NCBI GenBank assembly: GCA_016285055.1
Contig: JAEEPZ010000009.1
Coordinates: 1 to 64,000 of the forward strand
Direction: 5' to 3'
DNA: 64,000 bases
Source of the DNA: Prevotella sp.
GTDB lineage: Bacteria; Bacteroidota; Bacteroidia; Bacteroidales; Bacteroidaceae
Part shown: piece after piece, positions 1-7,989 of the stretch
How positions within the stretch are numbered: the stretch's first letter is position 1
How the letters are laid out: each line of letters begins with the position of its first letter
Made by a program: the position numbers and the translations under genes
The notes under the pieces: generated by a model
What the model saw: only the letters and a program-made list of their open reading frames with translations
The model's database searches: none
What the model was told of the DNA's origin: nothing

Positions 1-61
1 GAAGAGTGGGCTGCAAAGAAGTGGCAGCGAAGGAGTGGCAGCAAAGAACATTACTGACATT

Positions 62-108
62 ACAGACCCCACCCCTGCCCCTCCCCTTGAAGGGAGGGGA
101 TGGCTGCG
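62..108. repeat. GC-rich palindromic element, subfamily B (single arm)
   Basis: One arm of the dispersed element that begins CAGACCCCACCCCTGCCCCT and folds on CTCCCCTT/AAGGGAGGGG. The reverse complement of the same arm recurs at 20.3-20.4 kb and 30.44 kb. Here it sits immediately upstream of the shortened N-terminus of the YhcG-like gene; the gene's reading frame meets a stop at 111-113, just after the repeat. Confidence 0.7.
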
Positions 109-134
109 CATGAATCCTTTCTGCATCCAAAGGA

Positions 135-1256
135 GTGAACCGCATACAATTGACTGTATATTTTGGTATAGGAAAGTACATTTCACAGCATACACGAAAG
201 GGAGTATGGGGTACTGGTGCTCTTGAAACCATCAGTGACCAATTGCGAAGAGAACTGCCAGGACTGAGAGGCTATTCGGCAACCGCACTTAGAAACATGC
301 GTAAGTTTTACGAAAACTGGAGTGCGCTGGACTGTAATTCGGCAAGTGCACTTGCTGAAATACAAGTTAAAGATAATCAGGGAGATACGAATTCAGCAAG
401 TGCGCTTGCTGATATTTCGTCGGTCGCAACTGACGATTTTTGCAAGATAGATATCTATCACACTTTGCAGGTACCATTGACAAAAGATTTTCCCATAGAA
501 GATTTTTTTAGAGTACCATTTACACATCATGTTAGAATCATTGAAGGTACAAAGAATCTTGATGCGCGATACTATTATATTCATCGCACAGCTGAAGAGC
601 ATCTGTCAGAAAAGGAATTGATAAAACTGACAAAGGATGATGCTTACGGTCATCGTGAGCAGATGCCAAGCAACTTTACAAAGACCATAGCTAATGCAGA
701 GCAGATGCGCAAGGCTGTGACGATGTTTAAGGACTCCTATATGCTGGATTTCATTAATGTGGAGGAGATAGGCGTGCGCGACGGCATTGATGTAGATGAG
801 CGCGTGGTGGAGAAAGAGATTATAAACAAGGTGAAGAACTTCATCATGACCATTGGGCGCGACTTTACCTTTATGGGTAATCAGCAACTACTTGAGGTTT
901 ATGGAGTGGAGCATTTCCCCGATTTGCTGTTTTTTAACCGCGAACTCAATGCTATGGTGGTGATAGAGTTGAAAACAGGCGAGTTCAAGACCAGCTATCT
1001 CGGTCAGTTAATGGGCTATCTCACCATCCTCGACGAGAAGGTACGCAAGCCCCACGAGAACCCCAGTATCGGCATTGTGCTCTGCAAGAGCGCCAACCGT
1101 GAGTATGTGGAATTCATGATACGCGACTATTCAAAGCCAATGGGTGTGGCTACTTATATAACAGCAGACGAGATGCCAGAACACCTAAGAAAGGCACTGC
1201 CCAGCAAGGAAGAATTTGCTAAATTAATGGGAAAGGAGGACAATGACCATGAGTGA
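135..1256 (+). CDS. YhcG/DUF1016 family PD-(D/E)xK nuclease domain protein, N-terminus short
   Basis: YhcG (DUF1016) family protein of 373 aa. The N-terminal DUF1016_N helical region (NRIQLTVYFGIGKYISQ, then GTGALETISDQL) is followed by a C-terminal nuclease-like domain with FPD (Asp263) and IELKTGE (Glu278, Lys280), which fits a PD...ExK site. Members are often found beside type I restriction genes, and here hsdS overlaps the end by 14 bp. The start used is GTG preceded by AAGGA. Family proteins usually have some 20 more residues before this helix, and an in-frame stop at 111-113 excludes a longer form, so the 5' end was probably lost beside the repeat arm. Residues 65-95 contain NSASALAEI and NSASALADI, encoded by near-identical palindromic DNA. 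Family is confident; activity is unknown. Confidence 0.8.
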   Translation: MNRIQLTVYFGIGKYISQHTRKGVWGTGALETISDQLRRELPGLRGYSATALRNMRKFYENWSALDCNSASALAEIQVKDNQGDTNSASALADISSVATDDFCKIDIYHTLQVPLTKDFPIEDFFRVPFTHHVRIIEGTKNLDARYYYIHRTAEEHLSEKELIKLTKDDAYGHREQMPSNFTKTIANAEQMRKAVTMFKDSYMLDFINVEEIGVRDGIDVDERVVEKEIINKVKNFIMTIGRDFTFMGNQQLLEVYGVEHFPDLLFFNRELNAMVVIELKTGEFKTSYLGQLMGYLTILDEKVRKPHENPSIGIVLCKSANREYVEFMIRDYSKPMGVATYITADEMPEHLRKALPSKEEFAKLMGKEDNDHE

Positions 1257-1945
1257 GATAAAGGAACTGGTTGAAAGACTTTGCCCGGATGGGGTGGAGT
1301 ATCGCCGAATTGGGGATATTACAGAGATTTTACGAGGAAGACGACTAACAAAAAGAGAACTTTCTGAAGATGGTCTATACCCAGTGTATCATGGAGGTAT
1401 TGAGCCGATAGGTTTTTATGGTCACAATAATAGACCTGCAAATACAGTTATGATAATAAACGTTGGTGCTTCTGCTGGTACAGTAGGCTTTTGCTCTCAA
1501 CCTTTTTGGTCATCTGATGGATGTTTCTGTATAGGTAAATCAGATATTTTAATTGACAGATTCTTATATTTCCTTTTATCTAAGAATCAGGGAAGTTTTG
1601 TTAGTAAAGTAAGACATGCAGGAATTCCAACTTTGGATTCGAAAGCTATCGCAAATTACGAAATTCCTGTACCTCCTATCGAGGTACAGCGTAAAATTGT
1701 CGAGATTCTCGACAATTTTGCGGAGCTAGAAGCGGAGCTAGAAGCAAGGCGAAAGCAATACGAATATTATAGAAATCAACTCCTGACATTTGACAAAGTG
1801 GGGGGGAGCAAGATTTGATGTAAAGTGGATGACGTTGGGAGAAATAGGAGGAGTTTGCATGTGAAAGCGAATTATGAAACACCAAACAAGTGACAGCGGC
1901 GAAATACCATTCTTTAAGATTGGTACATTTGGCGGTGCTACCTGA
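1243..1945 (+). pseudogene. hsdS: Type I restriction specificity subunit hsdS, frameshifted and truncated
   Basis: HsdS selects the DNA target of type I restriction-modification enzymes through two target-recognition domains joined by conserved helices. The open frame (191 aa, ending at 1818) holds one recognition domain (about residues 5-150) and the first conserved helix (IEVQRKIVEILDNFAELEAE). The frame breaks at a run of seven G (1800-1806). Removing one G restores a typical continuation (ARFDVKWMTLGEIGGVCM), which then hits TGA at the codon normally reading Cys in the CMCKRIM-type motif. The remainder (KRIMKHQTSDSGEIPFFKIG) stops at 1945. The second recognition domain is absent. No hsdM or hsdR lies inside the window. 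A dead or phase-variable remnant; two lesions favour dead. Confidence 0.85.
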
Positions 1946-1947
1946 AC

Positions 1948-2379
1948 TTGGCACGTTTTGATTTTTGGAATGACGTGTCGTTCACTCAGACATGGTACAG
2001 CGCCAAGCCAATGGATACGGAAGGATACTTTGAGAATCTGCTGAAGAGCCGCCGCGCGGAGATAGGCATCGAGCGCGCTATCATCTTGGATGGAATGCCC
2101 TATCAGCAGCAAGGCACGACGGTGACGAAGCAGCAATGGGAGGAGTGGATAGCCGAGCACTCTGTACCAGAAGACATGGAACGCGTTCCCGATTACTACA
2201 TGCCTGAGGACAGCGTGGTGAGTGCCCGCGTCAACAGGCTGAAGGCCACCTTTCAGCGATGGATAGCCGCTCGCCATGCCATTGTCGCCGCGCTGCCCAA
2301 AGAGCAGGGCATCAGCTACGACAACTTCACGGCCGACATCCATTGGAACTTTGTGAAAAGGAAAGAAAAAGAGGAGTAG
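1948..2379 (+). pseudogene. C-terminal fragment of an unrecognised gene
   Basis: Open frame of 143 codons starting at a weak TTG directly after the hsdS remnant. The protein is soluble-looking and rich in Arg/Glu/Trp (for example GYFENLLKSRRAEIGIERA, KQQWEEWIAEHS) and ends in a charged tail KRKEKEE. I do not recognise the family. It has no signal peptide, no plausible ribosome-binding site, and its frame runs back into the hsdS remnant without an ATG, so I read it as the tail of another gene fused to hsdS by deletion. A small intact gene is possible but less likely. Confidence 0.45.
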
Positions 2380-2443
2380 GGATGTGAGACACATCGGTGA
2401 GCAGGCTTACGGTTGTAAGACTGTTGTGCGTGCGAGCTGTCCC

Positions 2444-3463
2444 CTATGATTGTTTGGCCGATGTCTGCCTGATGACGAGCTGCTGCGGCACTATTTCCCG
2501 GTAGATATGCTGGTCGCCGCCGATGTGTCGCAGCAGTAGCTGGCATGCGCGCTGTCCCATGAGTGCTGACTGGTCGACGATGGCGGAGAGCTGCGGTGTG
2601 ACGTAGCAGGCGTGCTCGTCGTCGGTGAAGCCGATGAGTGCGACGTCTTGTGGTATGGAGAGCCCGAGCTGCTTGATGGCTGTGAAGGCCGCAAAGGTGA
2701 TGATGTCGTTGAATGCGAGTATGGCATCGGGTGGGTTGTTGCGCTGCAGGAGCTGTAGTGTGTTTGCGAGTGCTACGTCGTAGTCGATGCGGTCGCATAC
2801 CACTATCTCCCTGTCAATAGGTATTCTGTTTTCGCGCAGTGCCTCGAGATAGCCGTGCTTGCGTCGCCGCACCATGTCGAGGTGCTGTGGCCCGCCGATG
2901 AAGGCGATGCGCCGTGAGCCTGTGTCGATGAGGTGCTGCGTGGCCTGCTGCGCTGCCTCGTCGCCGTTGGCTGTGACGGTGCTGAAGGTGTCGGTGAGGC
3001 AGGTGCGCCCGAAGAAGACGAGCGGTATGCCCATGCGCCGTATCTCCTCGAAGTGCTCGTAGGTGGTGGTGTCCTGTGCGATGCAGGCAATGATGCCCTC
3101 GACGTGGAGCGAGTTGAAGTTGTCGACGATGCGTGCCTCGGCCTCACGGCTCTCGTGGCTGTTGGCACTGATGACGCTGTAGCCGGCACGGGTGGCCTCG
3201 GCCTCTATGCCGTCGAGCACGGAGGCATAATAATGTGTGACGAGGTTGGGCACTACGACGCCTATCACCTTCGGCGCCTCTTTGCGCAGGCTCTGTGCAA
3301 AGGGGTTGGGACGGTAGTTCAGCGCCTTGGCCAGGGCCTGCGCCCGCTGCTGCATCTGCTGCCCTATCTCCGGGCTGCCGTGCAGTGCCCGGCTGACGGT
3401 GGCTATGCTCACGCCCAGCTGCTGGGCCAGATCCTTTAATGACGTTCTGCGTTGCTGCTTCAT
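2444..3463 (-). CDS. LacI/GalR family transcriptional regulator
   Basis: Repressor-type regulator of 339 aa. The N-terminal LacI helix-turn-helix is clear (SLKDLAQQLGVSIATVSRAL, residues 8-27) with the hinge helix NPFAQSLR near residue 55. A periplasmic-binding-protein-like effector domain follows, starting at VIGVVVPNLVTHYYASVLDG and ending in the typical IVPQQLVIRQ. The effector is probably a sugar or sugar phosphate, as for the family, but cannot be named. Nothing sugar-related is adjacent; the nearest gene on the same strand is DUF5686 upstream. The ATG start lies 27 bp from a -7 element and a 16-bp near-palindrome resembling LacI operators, so autorepression is likely. Confidence 0.92.
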   Translation of the reverse strand: MKQQRRTSLKDLAQQLGVSIATVSRALHGSPEIGQQMQQRAQALAKALNYRPNPFAQSLRKEAPKVIGVVVPNLVTHYYASVLDGIEAEATRAGYSVISANSHESREAEARIVDNFNSLHVEGIIACIAQDTTTYEHFEEIRRMGIPLVFFGRTCLTDTFSTVTANGDEAAQQATQHLIDTGSRRIAFIGGPQHLDMVRRRKHGYLEALRENRIPIDREIVVCDRIDYDVALANTLQLLQRNNPPDAILAFNDIITFAAFTAIKQLGLSIPQDVALIGFTDDEHACYVTPQLSAIVDQSALMGQRACQLLLRHIGGDQHIYREIVPQQLVIRQTSAKQS

Positions 3464-3489
3464 GTTGCGGTTCTTCAGCTATTTGGCGG

Positions 3490-3521
3490 CAAAAGTACAC
3501 AAATAATCTGAATGACGCAAA
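3490..3521 (-). promoter_or_regulatory. Bacteroidetes-type promoter of the LacI-family gene
   Basis: On the minus strand, TACTTTTG (3490-3497) matches the -7 consensus TAnnTTTG, and TTTG (3518-3521) matches the -33 element with a 20-bp spacer. It reads toward the regulator start at 3463. Confidence 0.7.
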
Positions 3522-3530
3522 CGTTTACGT
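3515..3530. promoter_or_regulatory. Probable LacI-type operator overlapping the -33 element
   Basis: ACGCAAACGTTTACGT is a 16-bp near-palindrome with one mismatched pair and a central CG, the form typical of LacI/GalR family operators. It overlaps the -33 box of the regulator's own promoter, so bound protein would block transcription. It also lies 10 bp beyond the stop codon of the DUF5686 gene. Confidence 0.6.
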
Positions 3531-3538
3531 AAGTTTTT

Positions 3539-6208
3539 TCAGAACTTCATGCGTATCATGAAGCGTATGCCGTGCTTGTGTGCTGTGGGCAGATGGTTGT
3601 AGTTGAGGCGGCGTATGTATTCTACATGCACCAGCTTGAAGATGTTGTGTATGCCTGCTGACAGTTCCCAGTAGGGTTCCTTCTTGTTGAGCAGGTAGGA
3701 GCCTTCGGGGAAATACATCAGCGTGGGGTCGCCGGCGTTCTGTGCGAGGAAGGGGTTGTTCTTGTCGGTGAGGTCGCCCCAGAGGCATTTCACGCTGAAG
3801 CACTCTCTCCACTTCAGCTTTCGCAGCAGGGGGATGCGGTTGAGAATCTTTCCGTTCATGTCCCACACCATCATGGCGGAGGCGTAGCGGTCGCTGAGAA
3901 ACTCCATGTTGTTGATGAGCGTGAAGGTGTAGTCCTGCATGATGTAGGAGAGGTTGGTCTCGGGCATGATGAGCAGCGGGAACGGCACCTTCGACCACTG
4001 TATGCCTGCCTTGGCCCTGAAGTCAATCTTTCCCCACGACTTCATCCAGAAGCGCTTGTAGAGGCCCAGCTCGGTGTAGTTGTAGCTGTAGTCGCCGCCC
4101 AGGAAGTCTTTCAGTCCCATGGTGTGGCTGAGTGTGAAGACCGGTGCATTGAGGTTGACGGGCAGGCGGCGCTGCTTGGTGTTGATGAAGGTCTCGCCCG
4201 GGGCGAAGCGCAGCTCTGCGCGCAGCTCTGTGGTGCGGATGGGCTGCGACCATGCGGCGGAATAGGGGACAGTGGGTGAGCCGTCGGCAGCGGTGGGGGC
4301 GGGGTTGCTCCAGTTGTGCCAGGTGGAGCGGTCGTCGCTCTGGCTCAGGGGGACGAAGAACAGCTGGGCGGCGCCTTCGTTCTCCTCGGTCTTCAGCGAG
4401 AGGGTGGTGCGGAAACCCCAGTCCTCCTCGCGCTCGAAGGTGAGCGACTGTCGGTTGTAGAACATCATCTTGTCGACCTTCGCCCACTTGAATGCCGTGA
4501 AGACATTGTCCTTGTCGGTGTGCATGAACTTGTCGGACGGCGACATGACGTCGTAGGTGGACTCCAGCGTCAGCGTGCGCTTGGGAAACTCGCGCGGCAG
4601 GTATTCCTTCTTGTTGAACGACCAGATGAGGTTGCCCTTGTAATAGGTTTTCTTCGAGTCTATGCCCCGTGCGATGTAGCCTGAGGCGAAGAAATTGCTG
4701 TCGAGGTTGGCAGTGGTCTGGGCCGATAGGCGGAAGCGGTAGCCGTCGACGAAGTTTTTGGTTATCATGGTGTTGATGGGCCCGATGTCCACCTTCGAGG
4801 GTGTCTTCGGCGTTCCCGTCTCTACGAAGTTCTCGATGAAGGCCTTGGCCACGAAGACGATGTAGTTGAAGCCTTTGATCTGCTCCAGCCCGTGCACGAA
4901 GGCATCCATGGAGCTCTCGCTCTTCGTCAGCTCCACCTGCCGGTATTGCGCCCAGAAGTCGTCGTTCTGCATCATCGCGTTGACGTCCTTCACCTCTTTC
5001 TTCTTGCCCTTGAACAGCTGTTTGGGCAATTCGTCGAAGGCATAGTCGGTGAGCCTCGTGTTGCGTATGACGGCCAGCTGCATGAGGAACGACGCCGCCT
5101 TCACCTCGGTGAACATGTCGTCGACGCTGAGCACCCACTCGCCGTTTGACAGCTGTGTGAACTCCTGCGTCACCTTCATGTTCTCGATGAAGTTCACGTC
5201 CGAGCGCTTGGGTATGGTCATCTCGCATCGCTTCACCTGATAGCTCGAGTCGGCGAGGATGTAGAGGTCGCCGCGGAATCCGAAGTCCTGCTGGTTGTTG
5301 GGCAGAAACTGCAGGTGGAAGCAGAGGTTGCGCCCCACGTAGACGGTGTCCTCGATGTAGTAGCGGTAGAAGGCGATGGCATCGTCGCCAATGGGCGAGG
5401 TGAAGGGATGCTGCAGCAGGCGTATCTGGTTGTCGTAGATGTTGATGTCGGTGAAGATGTCCTTCAGCATCGAGGTGAGGATGTCGCCCGTCTGTATCAG
5501 ATTGTTGATGCCCTGGTTGTTCATGCCCTTGATGATGGTCTTCTCATCATGCGGGTTTTTGCGGTAAATCTTCTGCGACACGGTCTCGTCGACCGAGATG
5601 GGCAGCACCAGCTTGTTGTTGTAGGGGCACACCTCTATCTGGTTCAGCAGCCACTGCTTCTTCGCCATCTTCGTGGAGTCGAGGAAGCTGGAGGTGACGT
5701 CGTTGATGGCCAGCGTCAACTTCTGGTACTTGTTGTACTGATAGTAGTCGTGGTTGCTGAGGTCGGTGAGTTTTCTGGCGGCCACCACCTTCTTCATCAG
5801 CTCCACGGCGGGGTTGTTCTTTCGGCTGTAGCGCTTGCGCTTGGTCTTCACCGTGACGGTGCCTATGACCTGTGTGTCGGGTTTCAGCTTGATGCGCAGG
5901 TAGGCCGGTGTGCGCCTGTCGACGACGATGGTCTGTGGCTGATAGCCCACCGCGCTGAAGGTGAGCGGCCAGCTGTCGTGCCGCTCAATGGTGAAGAATC
6001 CGTCGAGCGATGAGGCCACTGCCACGCCATGCCCCTGATAGATGCAGCTGGCGCAGGGGATGGTGTCGCCGCTTTCGGCATCGAACACATGGCCGGTCAG
6101 CTTCTGCGCACCTGAGGGAAGACAGATGGCCAAAAGGAGCAAAAGACTGCCTAAGCCCCTCCATAGGAAGGGGTGTCTGCCTATATGATATAATAGGGTC
6201 TTCTTCAT
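3539..6208 (-). CDS. DUF5686 / carboxypeptidase-regulatory-like outer-membrane protein
   Basis: Large secreted protein of 889 aa. A signal peptide (hydrophobic SLLLLLAICLPSGA) is followed by a CarboxypepD_reg-like beta-sandwich (KLTGHVFDAESGDTIPCAS ... GFFTI, about residues 37-115) and then the long DUF5686 region, whose second half (RTTLSLKTEE, ELGLYKRFWMKSWGKIDFRA, final FMIRMKF) has the alternating pattern and terminal Phe of an outer-membrane beta-barrel. Function is unknown for the family. A TTG one codon upstream is also open; the ATG at 6208 is chosen. The n-region of the signal peptide (HPFLWRGLG) is encoded by one arm of a palindromic repeat that continues into the upstream intergenic region. 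Confidence 0.85.
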   Translation of the reverse strand: MKKTLLYHIGRHPFLWRGLGSLLLLLAICLPSGAQKLTGHVFDAESGDTIPCASCIYQGHGVAVASSLDGFFTIERHDSWPLTFSAVGYQPQTIVVDRRTPAYLRIKLKPDTQVIGTVTVKTKRKRYSRKNNPAVELMKKVVAARKLTDLSNHDYYQYNKYQKLTLAINDVTSSFLDSTKMAKKQWLLNQIEVCPYNNKLVLPISVDETVSQKIYRKNPHDEKTIIKGMNNQGINNLIQTGDILTSMLKDIFTDINIYDNQIRLLQHPFTSPIGDDAIAFYRYYIEDTVYVGRNLCFHLQFLPNNQQDFGFRGDLYILADSSYQVKRCEMTIPKRSDVNFIENMKVTQEFTQLSNGEWVLSVDDMFTEVKAASFLMQLAVIRNTRLTDYAFDELPKQLFKGKKKEVKDVNAMMQNDDFWAQYRQVELTKSESSMDAFVHGLEQIKGFNYIVFVAKAFIENFVETGTPKTPSKVDIGPINTMITKNFVDGYRFRLSAQTTANLDSNFFASGYIARGIDSKKTYYKGNLIWSFNKKEYLPREFPKRTLTLESTYDVMSPSDKFMHTDKDNVFTAFKWAKVDKMMFYNRQSLTFEREEDWGFRTTLSLKTEENEGAAQLFFVPLSQSDDRSTWHNWSNPAPTAADGSPTVPYSAAWSQPIRTTELRAELRFAPGETFINTKQRRLPVNLNAPVFTLSHTMGLKDFLGGDYSYNYTELGLYKRFWMKSWGKIDFRAKAGIQWSKVPFPLLIMPETNLSYIMQDYTFTLINNMEFLSDRYASAMMVWDMNGKILNRIPLLRKLKWRECFSVKCLWGDLTDKNNPFLAQNAGDPTLMYFPEGSYLLNKKEPYWELSAGIHNIFKLVHVEYIRRLNYNHLPTAHKHGIRFMIRMKF

Positions 6209-6256
6209 CAATCTGTCTCAGCATCCCTCCCTGACGGAGGGCTTGGGTGGGGCTTT
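6153..6256. repeat. Palindromic element spanning a signal peptide and the adjoining intergenic gap
   Basis: Two GC-rich arms: AAGCCCCTCC...GGAAGGGG (6153-6175) inside the DUF5686 signal-peptide codons, and CCCTCCCTGACGGAGGG...GGGTGGGGCTT (about 6224-6255) in the gap. The outer ends AAGCCCC and GGGGCTT are inverted. The right end abuts the stop codon of the CDP-alcohol phosphotransferase gene. It resembles the elements at 38.9 kb and 58.5 kb. Confidence 0.6.
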
Positions 6257-7220
6257 ATACTTTCATTTCCCTGCACATCGTCTCGTGGCGGTACTTCATG
6301 TAGTAATAGAGGGCTGCGAGGATGGTGATTTCAAAGAGCGGATAGATCCAGGGCTCGTTCACCAGACAGGCAATGAACATCACCGTGGCGCGGGTGTTGT
6401 GCGTCAGCGTGTTGGTCATCCACATCAGTGGCAGGCTCTTCGAGCGGAACTGCTGTCGGAAGTCATCGGGCATGTCGGCGGCGCTGGGCCACTGTGCCTT
6501 CACCTGGCGGAAGAACTTCTGAAACTCGGGCGTGTTCTTCTCCTGCTTGCGGCACCAGCCGATGTAGAAATAGTGGAAGGCGTAGTCCCAGAAATATCCC
6601 TTGTCGCCTACGGTGAAAGGTCCCCACTGGCGCTTCGGCATCTCGTCGAGGAAGCGCTGCTCCTGCTCGGTGCTGTTCAGCTCGCTGCCCTCTTCACCCT
6701 TGATGAAGTAGAGGTGAATCTGTCGGTAATAGTCGGCCAGCTGACACTGGCGTGCGTGCCAGTAGAATCCGGCAAAGCCGCAGAGCACGAAGCCCCAGAA
6801 CGTCCAGTTCACGCTGCCGTCGGTGAAGGGCAGCGGCTGGTTCCACAGTCGGAGGGCGATGCCTAAGTAGCAGAAGAAGAACCACACGTCGCTGGCCAGA
6901 CCGTCGAGCATGCGCCCTATCATCGTCTTCTGATTGGTGAGCCGGGCCATCTGTCCGTCGGTCGAGTCGCAGAAGTTGGCCAGCATCAGCAGGATGACGC
7001 CGCACACGTTCCACCACAGCTCAGTGTGATAGAAGCAGAAGCCGGCGCCGGCACCGAGAAACATGGAGAGGATAGTGACAAAATTGGGCGTGACGCCTAT
7101 CTTGATCCACATCAGCGCGAAAGCCAGACCGATGGGACGCGTAAAATAGACATCGAGCGTCTCTTCGGTGTCATTGCTCTTGAAGGATTCGCGCAAAAGC
7201 TGTTTAAATGACTTATCCAT
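6255..7220 (-). CDS. CDP-alcohol phosphotransferase family membrane protein
   Basis: Integral membrane enzyme of 321 aa expected to transfer a phospho-alcohol from a CDP-linked donor with release of CMP. The family signature is complete: CDSTDGQMAR...GRMLDGLASD, with the four metal-binding Asp of D-x2-D-G-x2-A-R-x8-G-x3-D-x3-D at about residues 88-109. Membrane segments flank it (VTILSMFLGAGAGFCFY; VCGVILLMLANF; WTFWGFVLCGFAGFYW), and a soluble insertion of about 110 residues precedes the last segments. It is divergent from an IspD/TarI-like cytidylyltransferase, which could supply a CDP-activated substrate. The lipid or polyol made cannot be named. The ATG at 7220 has a promoter 23 bp upstream. 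Confidence 0.85.
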   Translation of the reverse strand: MDKSFKQLLRESFKSNDTEETLDVYFTRPIGLAFALMWIKIGVTPNFVTILSMFLGAGAGFCFYHTELWWNVCGVILLMLANFCDSTDGQMARLTNQKTMIGRMLDGLASDVWFFFCYLGIALRLWNQPLPFTDGSVNWTFWGFVLCGFAGFYWHARQCQLADYYRQIHLYFIKGEEGSELNSTEQEQRFLDEMPKRQWGPFTVGDKGYFWDYAFHYFYIGWCRKQEKNTPEFQKFFRQVKAQWPSAADMPDDFRQQFRSKSLPLMWMTNTLTHNTRATVMFIACLVNEPWIYPLFEITILAALYYYMKYRHETMCREMKV

Positions 7221-7242
7221 TGATAATAGTGCAATTTGGGTG

Positions 7243-7250
7243 CAAAGGTA
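7243..7250 (-). promoter_or_regulatory. -7 element for the CDP-alcohol phosphotransferase gene
   Basis: TACCTTTG on the minus strand matches TAnnTTTG and lies 23 bp before the ATG at 7220. No clear -33 TTG is seen. Confidence 0.5.
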
Positions 7251-7271
7251 AGCATTTTATGTGACATTTCC

Positions 7272-7301
7272 TTGCTTGACGCAAAAAAAATCGTAACTTT
7301 G
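7272..7301 (+). promoter_or_regulatory. Promoter of the IspD/TarI-like gene
   Basis: TTG at 7272-7274 and TAACTTTG at 7294-7301 are separated by 19 bp and precede the ATG at 7328 by 26 bp. Back-to-back with the minus promoter at 7243, so the two enzyme genes share one control region. Confidence 0.65.
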
Positions 7302-7327
7302 CGGTCGGATTGCTAAAAAAAACAGAT

Positions 7328-7987
7328 ATGAAACAGTCGGACAGGAACATCATTATGGTTACTGCTGGCGGCGTTGGCGCACGTTTTGGCGCCAGCGTCC
7401 CCAAGCAATATGTGGAAATCGGCGGGCGTCAGGTCATCTCCTACGTCATTGAGGCGTGCAGGCAAAGCCGTCAGGCTGACGCCATCGTTGTGGTGGCCCA
7501 TCCCCATTATCACGAGGAGCTGGCAAACAACTATGGCGTGGACGTGGCGGCAAGCGGACCGGAGCTGAACGTCACGAAGCGCAACGGCCTGGACTACATC
7601 CGCCAGCACAGCGCCTGCGAGAAGCTGGTCGTTGTCGATGCCGTCAGGCCGGCCGTGGAGACGCATGTCATAGACAAGTTCTTCACGCTGCTCGATGAGT
7701 ACGATGCTGTGGGCAGTGCGCGTAAGATTACCGACAGTCTCGGACATTATGGCGAGTGGGTGGTCAACCGTGAGGAGTATTACACCCTGTCCACGCCGGA
7801 GGCGTTCCGCTTCGCTCTGATGGACAGGCATTTCAAGGCCGACTCGCCCATCACCGAGTCTATTCAGCAGTTGCCCGACACTTCCAAGGTGTTCTTGGAT
7901 TTCGATGTGCCTTACTACGACAAGCTCACTTATCCTGAAGATTTGGTCAGACTGCAGTTTGTGCTTGCCCAGCGTAGAAAAGGGTGA
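7328..7987 (+). CDS. IspD/TarI-type cytidylyltransferase
   Basis: Nucleotidyltransferase of 219 aa that would couple CTP to a sugar-alcohol phosphate: methylerythritol 4-phosphate (IspD), or ribitol/other polyol phosphates (TarI-like). The N-terminal CTP loop TAGGVGARFGASVPKQY is intact, as are VVDAVRPAV (IspD: DAARP), STPEAFRF (IspD: TPQ-x-F) and the C-terminal DVPYYDKLTYPEDL (IspD: NxKITxPEDL). The deviations from IspD leave the substrate open. Its position opposite a CDP-alcohol phosphotransferase favours a role in making a CDP-polyol, though it could be the cell's only IspD. An in-frame TTG at 7310 would lie only 9 bp after the -7 element, so the ATG is preferred. Convergent with the histidine kinase, 2 bp apart. 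Confidence 0.8.
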   Translation: MKQSDRNIIMVTAGGVGARFGASVPKQYVEIGGRQVISYVIEACRQSRQADAIVVVAHPHYHEELANNYGVDVAASGPELNVTKRNGLDYIRQHSACEKLVVVDAVRPAVETHVIDKFFTLLDEYDAVGSARKITDSLGHYGEWVVNREEYYTLSTPEAFRFALMDRHFKADSPITESIQQLPDTSKVFLDFDVPYYDKLTYPEDLVRLQFVLAQRRKG

Positions 7988-7989
7988 TG

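Noticed and set aside
4023..5228. 401-codon minus-strand open frame inside DUF5686
   Set aside because: An alternative frame of the DUF5686 gene with Arg/His-rich low-information sequence.
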